Below are positions 7,206-15,186 of a DNA stretch of 39,305 nt, in pieces. A model generated the notes under the pieces. The model worked only from the letters and a program-made list of their open reading frames with translations, was not told where the DNA came from and did no database searches. Source of the stretch: Candidatus Aminicenantota bacterium. GTDB lineage: Bacteria > Acidobacteriota > Aminicenantia > Aminicenantales > Aminicenantaceae. The position numbers and the translations under genes were made by a program. The stretch's first letter is position 1, and each line of letters starts with the position of its first letter. The DNA lies in the NCBI GenBank assembly GCA_030612445.1, contig JAUWNW010000013.1, positions 1 to 39,305 of the forward strand. Direction: 5' to 3'.

Positions 7206-8267
7206 ATGGGTGAAATAAAATTAATGAAAGGAAATGAAGCTCTGGCTGAAGCCGCTATTCGGGCAGGCTTGCAGGGCTATTTTGGTTATCCGATCACTCC
7301 TCAGTCGGAAGTGGTTGAATATCTGGCCCGGGAAGAGCCAAAACACAACTATGTTCTTCTTCAGGCAGAAAGTGAAGTGGCTGCCGTGAATATGCTGTAT
7401 GGAGCCGGAGGTGCCGGTGCCAGAGTAATGACTACGACTTCATCGCCGGGTTTTTCTCTTATGCAAGAAGGCATATCTTATATCGCCTGTGCCCAGATCC
7501 CCTGCCTGTTTGCAAATATTGTACGCGGCGGCCCCGGACTAGGTACTATTCAACCCAGCCAAAGCGACTATTTTCAAGCTACTAAGGGAGGCGGCCATGG
7601 CGATTATCATCTGATCGTCCTGGCGCCAAATTCAGTCCAGGAAATGGTCGACCATGTTTATCTAGGATTTGAACTGGCCGATAAATACCGTTCACCGGCT
7701 ATGCTCCTTTCAGACGGAGCAATCGGGCAGATGATGGAAAAAGTTCAGCTTCCCGACCCGATCGAATATAAACCTGACAAACCCTGGGCTACAACAGGAA
7801 AAAAGCCGGGACAGGAAAGAAATTATCTCACCTCGCTCTATATCCAGCCCGAAGAGATGGAAGAAAAAAACATTGAACTGCAGGCAAAATTTAAAAAGAT
7901 TGAGGAAAATGAAGTCCGCTTTGAAGAATATAAAACAGACGATGCCAAAATAATCATAGTTTCCTTTGGGCTTAGTTCGCGTATTTCCAAGAAATCAGTT
8001 GACATGGCCCGGGAAGCAGGCTTAAAAGTGGGACTGTTCAGGCCGATAACTGTATGGCCTTTCCCAGCTAATAAAATTGCAGACATTGCCGCACGCAAGC
8101 AGGTGAATTTTTTCATCTCAATAGAGATGAATGCCGGTCAGATGGTAGAGGATGTCAAACTGGCAGTCAACGGAAAAAAACCTGTTTATTTTTACGGGCG
8201 CATGGGTGGAATAATCCCCACACCAAAGGAAATATTAACTGCCGTGCAAGCAAGGAGCCGATCATGA
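7206..8267 (+). CDS. korA: 2-oxoacid:ferredoxin oxidoreductase, alpha subunit
   Basis: A 353-residue alpha subunit containing the pyrimidine-binding and transketolase C-terminal domains. The N-terminus has MKGNEALAEAAIRAG and GYPITPQSE, typical of KorA/VorB; a PP-type region (GARVMTTTSSPGFSLM) and a C-terminal domain (about residues 245-350) follow. It catalyses oxidative decarboxylation of a 2-oxoacid to acyl-CoA with reduction of ferredoxin, or the reverse. 2-Oxoglutarate is favoured by the link to fumarase, but branched-chain 2-oxoacids cannot be excluded from sequence. Its stop overlaps the beta-subunit start by 4 bp. Confidence 0.92.
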   Translation: MGEIKLMKGNEALAEAAIRAGLQGYFGYPITPQSEVVEYLAREEPKHNYVLLQAESEVAAVNMLYGAGGAGARVMTTTSSPGFSLMQEGISYIACAQIPCLFANIVRGGPGLGTIQPSQSDYFQATKGGGHGDYHLIVLAPNSVQEMVDHVYLGFELADKYRSPAMLLSDGAIGQMMEKVQLPDPIEYKPDKPWATTGKKPGQERNYLTSLYIQPEEMEEKNIELQAKFKKIEENEVRFEEYKTDDAKIIIVSFGLSSRISKKSVDMAREAGLKVGLFRPITVWPFPANKIADIAARKQVNFFISIEMNAGQMVEDVKLAVNGKKPVYFYGRMGGIIPTPKEILTAVQARSRS

Positions 8268-9019
8268 AGGAAGGGTATAAACTCATATATCAAAAACCTA
8301 AAACATTACGTGAAAAACGCATGCACTACTGCCCGGGCTGTTTTCATGCGACAACACATAAGCTGATGATGGAAGTAGTTGAAGAATTAGGCATCCAAGA
8401 AAAAATCATCGGAGTATGCCCGGTGGGATGCTCAGTTTTTGCTTATGACTATATGGACGTGGACATGCAGGAGGCGGCCCACGGCAGAGCAGCTGCAGTC
8501 GCAACCGGGATTAAACGGATGCATCCGGACAAGATCGTCTTTTCATACCAGGGGGATGGAGACCTGGCTGCAATCGGTATTGCTGAGACCATCCATGCCT
8601 GTAACCGGGGGGAAAACTTCACCTTCATCTTCATTAACAACGGTATATATGGAATGACCGGCGGGCAGATGGCTCCCACTACTCTGGAAGGGCAGAAAAC
8701 CACAACCTCCCCTTACGGACGCGATCCAAAAAAAGCCGGCCTTCCCCTGAAGATGTGCGAAATAGTCTCACAATTCGATTCTGTAGCCTATGTAGAAAGA
8801 GTAAGCTGCAATACTCCTGCTAATGCCAGAAAAGCCAAACGGGCTATTAAGAAGGCCTTTGAATACCAGATGCAGGGTCTGGGGAGTACATTTATCGAAG
8901 TAGCCTCTAATTGCCCCTCTGGTTGGAAATGCACCCCGGAGGAATCTTTGGAATGGCTCAAAGAAAAAGCGTTCCCCTATTTTCCATTAGGTGTCTTTAA
9001 AAAGCCTGAGGAGGTATAG
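8264..9019 (+). CDS. korB: 2-oxoacid:ferredoxin oxidoreductase, beta (TPP-binding) subunit
   Basis: A 251-residue subunit that binds thiamin diphosphate. The start HYCPGCFHATTHK carries cysteines used for a proximal [4Fe-4S] cluster, and GDGDLAAIG (about residue 94) followed by NNGIYGMTGGQ is the Mg-TPP motif. The gene overlaps korA by 4 bp and the korG ATG follows its stop directly, so the three are translationally coupled. With thiC in the same window there is an indirect cofactor link, but the two genes are in separate units. Confidence 0.93.
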   Translation: MKEGYKLIYQKPKTLREKRMHYCPGCFHATTHKLMMEVVEELGIQEKIIGVCPVGCSVFAYDYMDVDMQEAAHGRAAAVATGIKRMHPDKIVFSYQGDGDLAAIGIAETIHACNRGENFTFIFINNGIYGMTGGQMAPTTLEGQKTTTSPYGRDPKKAGLPLKMCEIVSQFDSVAYVERVSCNTPANARKAKRAIKKAFEYQMQGLGSTFIEVASNCPSGWKCTPEESLEWLKEKAFPYFPLGVFKKPEEV

Positions 9020-9565
9020 ATGTTAGAGGAAATGGTTTTTGCCGGATTCGGAGGTCAAGGAGTACTTTCCATGGGGACCATCCTGGCTTATGCAGCCATG
9101 AAAGAAGGAAAAAACGTCAGTTGGATGCCGTCTTACGGACCAGAGATGAGGGGCGGCACTGCTAACTGCATGGTAAATATCAGTGATAAAGAAATATCTT
9201 CTCCCATCGTCAATGAATATGACATGGCAGTTGTCCTAAATCTACCTTCATTACACAAATTCGAATCTAATGTCAAACAGAACGGCATACTTATTTGGGA
9301 AAGCAGTACTATTAAAGAAAAACCGAAGCGGAAAGACATCAAAACTTATGGAATACCAGCTCTTAAAATAGCAGCTGAAGAGCTGAAAAATATAAAAGTC
9401 ATGAACATGGTTGTATTAGGGGCCCTGCTTCAAATTAATAATGATTTAGTTAAAAAAGAATCCGTGCTGCTTGCACTAAAAGAAACCCTGCCCGAGCGTC
9501 ATCACCATCTAATACCGCTTAACGAAAAAGCGCTTATTCTTGGCGGGAGGCTAGTTAAGCAATAA
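9020..9565 (+). CDS. korG: 2-oxoacid:ferredoxin oxidoreductase, gamma subunit
   Basis: A 181-residue gamma subunit with the family start FAGFGGQGVLSMGTILAYA and the MRGGTANCMV motif near residue 44; this domain helps bind CoA and completes the alpha-beta-gamma-delta enzyme. It is the last gene of the operon and converges on tlpA with a 16-bp gap and no hairpin terminator that I can see. Confidence 0.93.
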   Translation: MLEEMVFAGFGGQGVLSMGTILAYAAMKEGKNVSWMPSYGPEMRGGTANCMVNISDKEISSPIVNEYDMAVVLNLPSLHKFESNVKQNGILIWESSTIKEKPKRKDIKTYGIPALKIAAEELKNIKVMNMVVLGALLQINNDLVKKESVLLALKETLPERHHHLIPLNEKALILGGRLVKQ

Positions 9566-9581
9566 AGAAGGGAACACCACG

Positions 9582-10082
9582 TTACTTTAATTCTAAAAAC
9601 ATTTTTTCTACTTGGGTTTTTTCCATATATCCTACATGTTTATTGTGTATATTGCCTTCCCTATCGATTATTATGGTGGCAGGGATATACTGACCGGGTT
9701 GATAAGCCTGCATAATCTCATTGTTGGCCATAGCCAAGGAATAGCTTATCTTCATTTTTTTAGCAAATGCCTTAACTACATCCGTACCCTGACGATCAAG
9801 GGACACACCCAATATTTCCATACCTTTGTCTTTATATTTGTCATATATTTCCAGAAACCCCGGAATCTCCTGCCGGCAGGGGGGGCACCAGGTCGCCCAG
9901 AAATTGAGAAATAAAACTTTGCCTTCAAAATCCGTTAGAGTCACCTCTGTGCCGTCTAAAGCAATTAGAGTAAACTCCGGAGCAGCTTGATCATCAAGCC
10001 TCGCAATAAGAAAATTGAAAGTAAATATAACTGCCAAAATTCCCAAGCTCAAAATGGTTAATGCTTTAGTTGTTCTCTTCAT
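9582..10082 (-). CDS. TlpA/ResA-like thiol-disulfide oxidoreductase
   Basis: A thioredoxin-fold protein anchored by one N-terminal membrane segment (ALTILSLGILAVIFTFNFLI), with the redox motif WCPPC (cysteines 66 and 69 from the start chosen here) and the cis-proline region YIPATIIID. It faces the periplasm and probably reduces disulfides, for example in cytochrome c maturation or in exported proteins. The start is the second of two close ATGs: AGGAG lies 6 nt before 10082 but directly touches the ATG at 10086-10088. A perfect promoter (10151-10179) and a terminator-like hairpin inside the leader (10102-10123) suggest controlled expression. No cytochrome or Ccm gene is nearby. Confidence 0.88.
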   Translation of the reverse strand: MKRTTKALTILSLGILAVIFTFNFLIARLDDQAAPEFTLIALDGTEVTLTDFEGKVLFLNFWATWCPPCRQEIPGFLEIYDKYKDKGMEILGVSLDRQGTDVVKAFAKKMKISYSLAMANNEIMQAYQPGQYIPATIIIDREGNIHNKHVGYMEKTQVEKMFLELK

Positions 10083-10101
10083 ATTCATCTCCTGCTATTT
10101 T

Positions 10102-10123
10102 AAAAAAAAGAGGCTATCCTCTT
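10102..10123 (-). terminator. Terminator-like hairpin in the tlpA leader
   Basis: Minus strand: AAGAGG, loop ATAG, CCTCTT running into a continuous T run (about eight T), then the Shine-Dalgarno and ATG of tlpA. It lies between the tlpA promoter and its start codon, so it can act as an attenuator; alternatively it is the fabH terminator. Confidence 0.6.
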
Positions 10124-10150
10124 CAAAAGGTTACTATAAATACTATAATT

Positions 10151-10179
10151 ATTATAGGATATATAATCTAAAATTGCAA
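10151..10179 (-). promoter_or_regulatory. tlpA promoter with overlapping palindrome
   Basis: Minus strand: TTGCAA (10174-10179), a 17-bp spacer and a consensus TATAAT (10151-10156). The -35 box sits inside a perfect inverted repeat CTAAAATTG-CAA-CAATTTTAG (10168-10188), which could be an operator or the 3' hairpin of the fabH transcript. Confidence 0.75.
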
Positions 10180-10221
10180 CAATTTTAGCTTATAAAATGA
10201 CTTCTATTTACTATTTCCAGA

Positions 10222-11217
10222 TCACCATTTATAAGTCACTGCTCCCCAAGTAAAGCCAGCTCCAAAAGCTACCATTACGATGATATCTTCAGGCTTTAGC
10301 CTGCCGCTTTCTTTTATCTCATGAAGGGCAATGGGGATAGTAGCAACCGAAACATTCCCATATTTGTGAATAATTGAAATAACTTTTTCTTTATCAAGTT
10401 TGACCCTACGGCCGGTAGCATCAATGATCCTAGCATTGGCCTGATGGGGAATCAAATGATCTATATCTTCCTTTTGCAATCCCGCTTTTTTTATAACCTC
10501 TACGGCTGCATCCCCCATGCACTTAACAGCATGCTTAAAAACCTCATTCCCGCGCATAGTAAGATACCGGAGCTCTTGCTGCAGAACTTCCTGGGAACAA
10601 GGTTGGCGTACTCCTCCACCCGGCTGTATCAATAACTCACCCAAGTTTCCATCCGCCTTCCAAAAAGAGGAAAGCATTCCGCAATCCTCCTCTGTTGCTT
10701 CCAGTACAACTCCGGCAGCGGCATCACCGAAAAGAACACAGGTGTTGCGGTCGTTCCAGTTTGTGATCTTGGTCAAACACTCGCCTCCCAGCAAAAGTAT
10801 CCTCTTATTTGTCCCGTTTAAAATCAGGCTTTCCGCTAAGATCATTCCGTACATAAAGCCTGTACATCCAGCTGATATATCAAATGCTGGAATATGATCA
10901 GCTTTAAGGCCTTTCTGTACCCAGCACGCAGTAGAAGGAAATATCGTATCCGGAGTGGAAGTTGCGACAATAATCAGGTCAATATCATCCACAGTTAAAC
11001 CAGCATCTTTTAGAATCCTGCGTCCGGCTTCAATCGCCATATCAGAAGTGGTCTGCTCTGGTGAAGCAATATGACGCTCTTTGATCCCGGTGCGGGTAGT
11101 GATCCACTCGTCTGAAGTATCAACCATTTTTTCTAAGTCTGCATTGGTTAAAATCTTATCGGGGACATAAAATCCAGTTCCTATAATCTTTATCCGCCGT
11201 ATATTCTCATTATTCAT
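10222..11217 (-). CDS. fabH: 3-oxoacyl-[ACP] synthase III (FabH)
   Basis: A 331-residue thiolase-fold enzyme that condenses acetyl-CoA with malonyl-ACP to start fatty acid synthesis. The catalytic triad is visible: Cys118 in SAGCTGFMYG, His in IPHQANARI and Asn in HKYGNVSVATIP, with the C-terminal AFGAGFTWGAV. The start is taken at 11217 rather than the first possible ATG 45 bp upstream, because GGAG lies 6 nt before it and the protein then begins MNNENIRRIKIIGTG, as in the family. It is isolated from other fab genes. A divergent promoter is shared with the outer-membrane gene. The C-terminal GAV-type ending fits FabH rather than an HMG-CoA synthase-like enzyme. Confidence 0.95.
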   Translation of the reverse strand: MNNENIRRIKIIGTGFYVPDKILTNADLEKMVDTSDEWITTRTGIKERHIASPEQTTSDMAIEAGRRILKDAGLTVDDIDLIIVATSTPDTIFPSTACWVQKGLKADHIPAFDISAGCTGFMYGMILAESLILNGTNKRILLLGGECLTKITNWNDRNTCVLFGDAAAGVVLEATEEDCGMLSSFWKADGNLGELLIQPGGGVRQPCSQEVLQQELRYLTMRGNEVFKHAVKCMGDAAVEVIKKAGLQKEDIDHLIPHQANARIIDATGRRVKLDKEKVISIIHKYGNVSVATIPIALHEIKESGRLKPEDIIVMVAFGAGFTWGAVTYKW

Positions 11218-11277
11218 TGTATCTCCAAAAAAACCTGAATTATTCAAAAAAATCAAGAACAATCCGGAAAAAAATAT

Positions 11278-11306
11278 AGTCTAAGGAATTTGGCTTTTAT
11301 TTGCAA
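11278..11306 (-). promoter_or_regulatory. fabH promoter
   Basis: Minus strand: TTGCAA (11301-11306), a 17-bp spacer and TAGACT (11278-11283). The palindromic TTGCAA is also the -35 of the divergent promoter for the gene at 11353. Confidence 0.65.
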
Positions 11307-11329
11307 ACAATAAAAAAGAAAGTTAAAAT
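11301..11329 (+). promoter_or_regulatory. Divergent promoter of the outer-membrane gene
   Basis: The same TTGCAA (11301-11306), read on the plus strand, is followed by a 17-bp spacer and TAAAAT (11324-11329). Start would be near 11336, giving a leader of about 17 nt that contains AATAGTAAATAGTTA but no clear Shine-Dalgarno. Confidence 0.6.
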
Positions 11330-11352
11330 ATGGAAAAAATAGTAAATAGTTA

Positions 11353-12600
11353 ATGAGAAAGTCAGTAAAACGTAAAAACCTCTCAATTATAATTATTACC
11401 CTATTCATTTTATTTCCTTCCACATTAAAGGCACAGCTTTTACTGGGTCAGTACGAAGATGAAGCCCCTCTGATGACCTGGAATCTCCTGGGACCGGCAA
11501 CCGGCTCGATTGCCGGAATGGGCAATGTGCGTTTCACCAACACCACTGATTGCTCAGCTGGGCTTACTAACCCGGCGCTGATAAGTAAACTTCCCAAGCT
11601 AACTCTGACTTTCAATTCATCCATCCAATCCGCCCAGCTCAATAAGTATGGGTTCATCAATACAGGACTTCTTCATACTGAAGAAAATTCATGTATTACG
11701 ATCTACGCTCTTGATCTCATAGGAATATCATATAATTTCGGGAGTTGGGGGATAGCAGTATCCCTGGCAGAATTAGAGAATTACAGCAGGCCAACAGCCA
11801 AATACGAATCCTATTACCGAGAAAATCTTAATAAATCCATTGAGTATTCTCAAAAAGGCTGCCTGAACAATCTAAATCTCTCTCTCTCAAAACGATTTAA
11901 TCCCTGGATTTCAGCCGGTATCGGGATTAACTTTATTAAGGGCTCATTAGAGAGGAACTGGGAAGATAAAAATTTTATGCCAGATATTACTATTACCGAT
12001 TATAAACATCATGATATTGAAGGATACTATATTAACGGCGGCCTTATTTTTAATATCAGCCAGGATTTTATGCTCGCAACTATATTCCGATCTCCCTATA
12101 CCAGGAAAGCTGACAGTGAAAGCCGTTTGCGTAACTTCACTCCCGCAGGAAATACGGATATATCCATCGAAATATCCCATAAAAGCAGATTCAAACAGCC
12201 ATTAGTATTAGGTGCCGGTTTTAATTACAGGATTTCCAATCCCATCAGTTTTGCCTTAGATGTCAGTTTCTTCAATTGGGAAAATTACAAAGTCGATTAC
12301 TTTGGGGAAGAGCTCAATAGAGATTTTAAAAATACAGTCATAATCAATGCTGGTATTGAGTATGTAAGTTCTGTCCAGATTTTTAATTATCTTTTAAAAA
12401 TTCCGGCCTGGGCAGGATTTAGCTATGACCCCCAGCCGATGAAGAAGCCGACCTCAAAATATCATTACTTTACAACCGGGCTTGGTGTCAGAGGAAAACA
12501 TTTTTTTCTTGACCTAGGGTTTATGTTTGGCTTTGAAACCGGTTCCGGCAATAATTTGAAAACCAAGAAAGCAACCCTGACACTTGGGTTCAGGTTTTAA
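11353..12600 (+). CDS. Outer-membrane beta-barrel protein, FadL/OmpP1-like
   Basis: A 415-residue exported protein. A signal peptide (Lys/Arg-rich start, hydrophobic NLSIIIITLFILFPST, cleavage probably after LKA) leads to a mature QLLLG start. The early region GSIAGMGNVRFTNTTDCSAG followed by LTNPALIS is the small-residue, Asn-Pro pattern found at the N-terminus of FadL/OmpP1/PorV-type barrels. The rest alternates polar and hydrophobic residues in about 10-16-residue strands, and the last residue is Phe (LTLGFRF), the outer-membrane assembly signature. Such proteins take up hydrophobic compounds or act as secretion accessory barrels; the substrate is unknown. The M14 peptidase follows 3 bp later, so both are one operon. 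Confidence 0.8.
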   Translation: MRKSVKRKNLSIIIITLFILFPSTLKAQLLLGQYEDEAPLMTWNLLGPATGSIAGMGNVRFTNTTDCSAGLTNPALISKLPKLTLTFNSSIQSAQLNKYGFINTGLLHTEENSCITIYALDLIGISYNFGSWGIAVSLAELENYSRPTAKYESYYRENLNKSIEYSQKGCLNNLNLSLSKRFNPWISAGIGINFIKGSLERNWEDKNFMPDITITDYKHHDIEGYYINGGLIFNISQDFMLATIFRSPYTRKADSESRLRNFTPAGNTDISIEISHKSRFKQPLVLGAGFNYRISNPISFALDVSFFNWENYKVDYFGEELNRDFKNTVIINAGIEYVSSVQIFNYLLKIPAWAGFSYDPQPMKKPTSKYHYFTTGLGVRGKHFFLDLGFMFGFETGSGNNLKTKKATLTLGFRF

Positions 12601-12603
12601 AAC

Positions 12604-13866
12604 ATGAAAAAAATATTAGTTATCTTCAGTTTAGCCATCCTCCTGCTCTCTCCATCTTTTCCGCAGGATATTGGAAATTGGGATATTATCAGCATTAACA
12701 AAAATCCGCAAACTATAGAAAAGCTTAAAAAAATGAACCTTGATTTTTTAATGGAAAAAGATAGAAAGATCTATTTAGTCACCAGCACATCAGACCTTCT
12801 CAAATTAAGCCAGGAGGATATCCCCTACTCCATCGAAACATCCAAATTCCCTCCCGTTAGGACAAATGCGTTTTCTATCCAAGGAGGAATAAATGGAAGC
12901 TTTCATTCCTACCAGGAAACAGAACAGGAGCTTGCTTCCCTTGAAGAAACATATCCTAACATAGCCAAAGTCCATGTTATTGGCACAAGCCTCGAAGAAC
13001 GAAATATTTCGGCTATCAAAATTAGCGACCAGGTAGGGTCGGAAGAAAATGAAGGGGAAATTCTCTTTCTCGGCTGCCATCATGCCCGCGAATGGATATC
13101 AGTCGAGGTTCCTTTAATGCTGGCAAAATTGCTTACTGACAATTACTACACCAACCCAGACATAAAAGCACTTGTTGACAACAGCGAGATCTGGATAGTA
13201 CCGATTGTCAATCCGGACGGGCTGGAATACAGTATCTATGTATACAGATACTGGAGGAAAAACCGGCGGGATAATGGAGATGGAACTTATGGAGTCGACC
13301 TTAACCGCAATTACGCCTTCAAATGGGGATTTGACAACCAAGGCTCCAGCCCCGATTCCATTTCTCAGGTCTTTAGGGGACTATCTCCCTTTTCCGAACC
13401 TGAAACTCGAGCCATACGCGAATTGGTAGCTAAACATGACTTTAAGGCCCTGGTAAGCTACCATAACTTTTCCCAAGTAATCCTTTACCCCTGGGGATAT
13501 AAAGCAGGGCCTTCTCAAATTGATGATCTTCTTAATAAATTGGCCCAGACCATGTCTGAGCGTATCCAAGCAGTAAACGGCCGGATTTATGACTATGGGC
13601 GAGCTAGCTCGAGCTTATATTTAACCAATGGAGATACAACCGATTGGGCCTTAGGAGTATATGGGATCCCCTCTTTTACTATTGAACTTCCTCCCTTAGA
13701 CATGCTGCAAGGAGGTTTTTTCACCTCTGAAGGGGATATTCAATCCATTTTTTCAGAAAACCTCCCGGCTGCAACCTATCTTATCGAATGGGCGATTCAG
13801 AATTCTGGGGAAAAACCTTCCCTTAATCATAAGAATAAGCTACCATCAGAAATTAGAAAAAAATGA
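12604..13866 (+). CDS. Secreted M14-family zinc carboxypeptidase
   Basis: A 420-residue exported metallopeptidase. A signal peptide covers about residues 1-20, a short propeptide-like region runs to about 97, and the catalytic domain follows. Zinc ligands are His160 and Glu163 (HHAREW) and His287 (SYHNFSQ); Asn234-Arg235 (DLNRN) bind the substrate carboxylate, and Glu361 (FTIELPP) is the general base. All are intact. It removes C-terminal residues from peptides and would feed amino-acid catabolism, in line with the 2-oxoacid oxidoreductase. It has no Shine-Dalgarno and begins 3 bp after the barrel gene, so it is translationally coupled; its stop overlaps the next gene by 4 bp. Confidence 0.93.
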   Translation: MKKILVIFSLAILLLSPSFPQDIGNWDIISINKNPQTIEKLKKMNLDFLMEKDRKIYLVTSTSDLLKLSQEDIPYSIETSKFPPVRTNAFSIQGGINGSFHSYQETEQELASLEETYPNIAKVHVIGTSLEERNISAIKISDQVGSEENEGEILFLGCHHAREWISVEVPLMLAKLLTDNYYTNPDIKALVDNSEIWIVPIVNPDGLEYSIYVYRYWRKNRRDNGDGTYGVDLNRNYAFKWGFDNQGSSPDSISQVFRGLSPFSEPETRAIRELVAKHDFKALVSYHNFSQVILYPWGYKAGPSQIDDLLNKLAQTMSERIQAVNGRIYDYGRASSSLYLTNGDTTDWALGVYGIPSFTIELPPLDMLQGGFFTSEGDIQSIFSENLPAATYLIEWAIQNSGEKPSLNHKNKLPSEIRKK

Positions 13867-14912
13867 AAAAAATTTTAGATAGTGTTTTCACCGCCCAAAA
13901 TATAACTGAAGGATCACGAGAAGGCCTCCCTTACTGGATCTTCTGGCTACTGCTTTGTATCATCATCCTCCTGCTGGCTTTTATTTTCCTCAGGGATAAA
14001 GATATGAGGCGGAGGTTGGATTCTTTTTTTGCCGGAATCAAAAAAAATCTCATAAAAATCCGGCTTCATTCCATATTAAAACGGGAAAAAACTAAGCAAG
14101 AAAATTTTATCCTAGAAATAGGTCAAAAATGCTGGGAAGAAGGCATAGAAATTAGCACAGGGGGAGCTGTCCTGAGTAAACTGGCCTCAATGGAAGAAGC
14201 CCTATCTGCCAAACGATTAGAACAAGAAGATAGCGAAAAAAAGATCCAGGATTTAAAAAAGAACCTTGAAAAAAGCCAAAAAAAACATGATATCAAGCAA
14301 GCTCAATTGGAAACCGATAAAAACGCTATAAGCCAAGAGCTCATAAAGATCAGCAAAAAAGAAAGCGAAATTAATTTGCAAATCATCCAACATCAAAAGT
14401 CACGTGAAGCAACAGTTAAAAAAATAAATGATACAAATAATAAAGTCTATGATATTAAAAATGACAAAAACCTATCTACCGAGAAAATAAAGGCAGAAAA
14501 AGAAGAAAGCACTAAAAAGATAAAATGCTTAGCAAAGGATATTAAGGATATAGACCAGGCTATTGATGAACAGATCAAGGAAAAAATAAAACTTGAAAAA
14601 AAAGCAGAAAAACAAAATGATAAAAAGAGCGAATACAACCAGCAAATCAAATCAATAAATGAAAAAAATAAGCAGGAAACCCGCAGATTCCATAAAGAAA
14701 TCAAAGAATGGGAAAAAACCAAGCATAAAGTAACAAAAAAAATTCTGGAAATCGATAAAAACAAAAAACCGCTTTATCAGAACCTGGGTCGGCTGGTCAA
14801 TGATAAACGGATCGACTACAAAGAATTAGCAATATTATATTCCAAGATAGACCGCAGTTATAAGCGGGAAAATAACATTAAAAAACAGATTAAAAATATA
14901 GATAAACGATAA
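13863..14912 (+). CDS. Membrane-anchored coiled-coil protein
   Basis: A 349-residue protein with one membrane segment near the N-terminus (LPYWIFWLLLCIIILLLAFI, about residues 22-44), then a Lys/Glu-rich coiled coil over about residues 115-300 (heptad-like runs of KIQDLKKNLEKSQKK type). The last 50 residues look like a small helical domain. I do not recognise a family. The ATGA overlap with the M14 gene and the shared operon with the outer-membrane barrel suggest a structural or envelope-spacing role, which is inference. The gene is unusually A-rich. The structured repeat copy A begins 8 bp after its stop. Confidence 0.75.
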   Translation: MKKILDSVFTAQNITEGSREGLPYWIFWLLLCIIILLLAFIFLRDKDMRRRLDSFFAGIKKNLIKIRLHSILKREKTKQENFILEIGQKCWEEGIEISTGGAVLSKLASMEEALSAKRLEQEDSEKKIQDLKKNLEKSQKKHDIKQAQLETDKNAISQELIKISKKESEINLQIIQHQKSREATVKKINDTNNKVYDIKNDKNLSTEKIKAEKEESTKKIKCLAKDIKDIDQAIDEQIKEKIKLEKKAEKQNDKKSEYNQQIKSINEKNKQETRRFHKEIKEWEKTKHKVTKKILEIDKNKKPLYQNLGRLVNDKRIDYKELAILYSKIDRSYKRENNIKKQIKNIDKR

Positions 14913-14919
14913 GTCTATT

Positions 14920-15171
14920 TAACCTGGATTATTCACGAGTCGAGGTAGCTGTAGATGCGAGGCACAGGGTGCGAAGCTGTGGGCCTTCGCCGCAAGTACC
15001 CTGTAACGAAGCAGATGCAGCAAAATTCGGCTCGCCTGTGTAAAAAAAATGGCGATTAAAAATAAAAACAAGAAAAAAGTTTCAATAATCGTTCTTGATA
15101 AAATCTTGCATCTCACTGAAAAGAAAATAATAATAAGTACATCGCCATTTTTTCATGAATAGTTCAGGTTA
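14920..15171 (+). repeat. Structured repeat, copy A
   Basis: A 252-bp element. Ends: TAACCTGGATTATTCA and TGAATAGTTCAGGTTA form a 16-bp terminal inverted repeat with two G-T-type differences. Inside, CGAGTCGA pairs with TCGGCTCG, GCTGTA with TGCAGC, ACAGGGT with ACCCTGT, and GCGAAG with CTTCGC around a CTGTGG loop. A second arm is closed by AAAAAATGGCGAT (15044-15056) with ATCGCCATTTTTT (15141-15153), a perfect 13-bp match. The hypF ATG is 15 bp beyond its right end. Confidence 0.9.
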
Positions 15172-15186
15172 GCAATTTGATTCAGT

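Noticed and set aside
14447-14764. Hydrophobic antisense frame opposite the coiled-coil gene
   Set aside because: An A-rich Lys/Glu coiled-coil gene automatically yields Phe/Ser/Leu-rich antisense translation.
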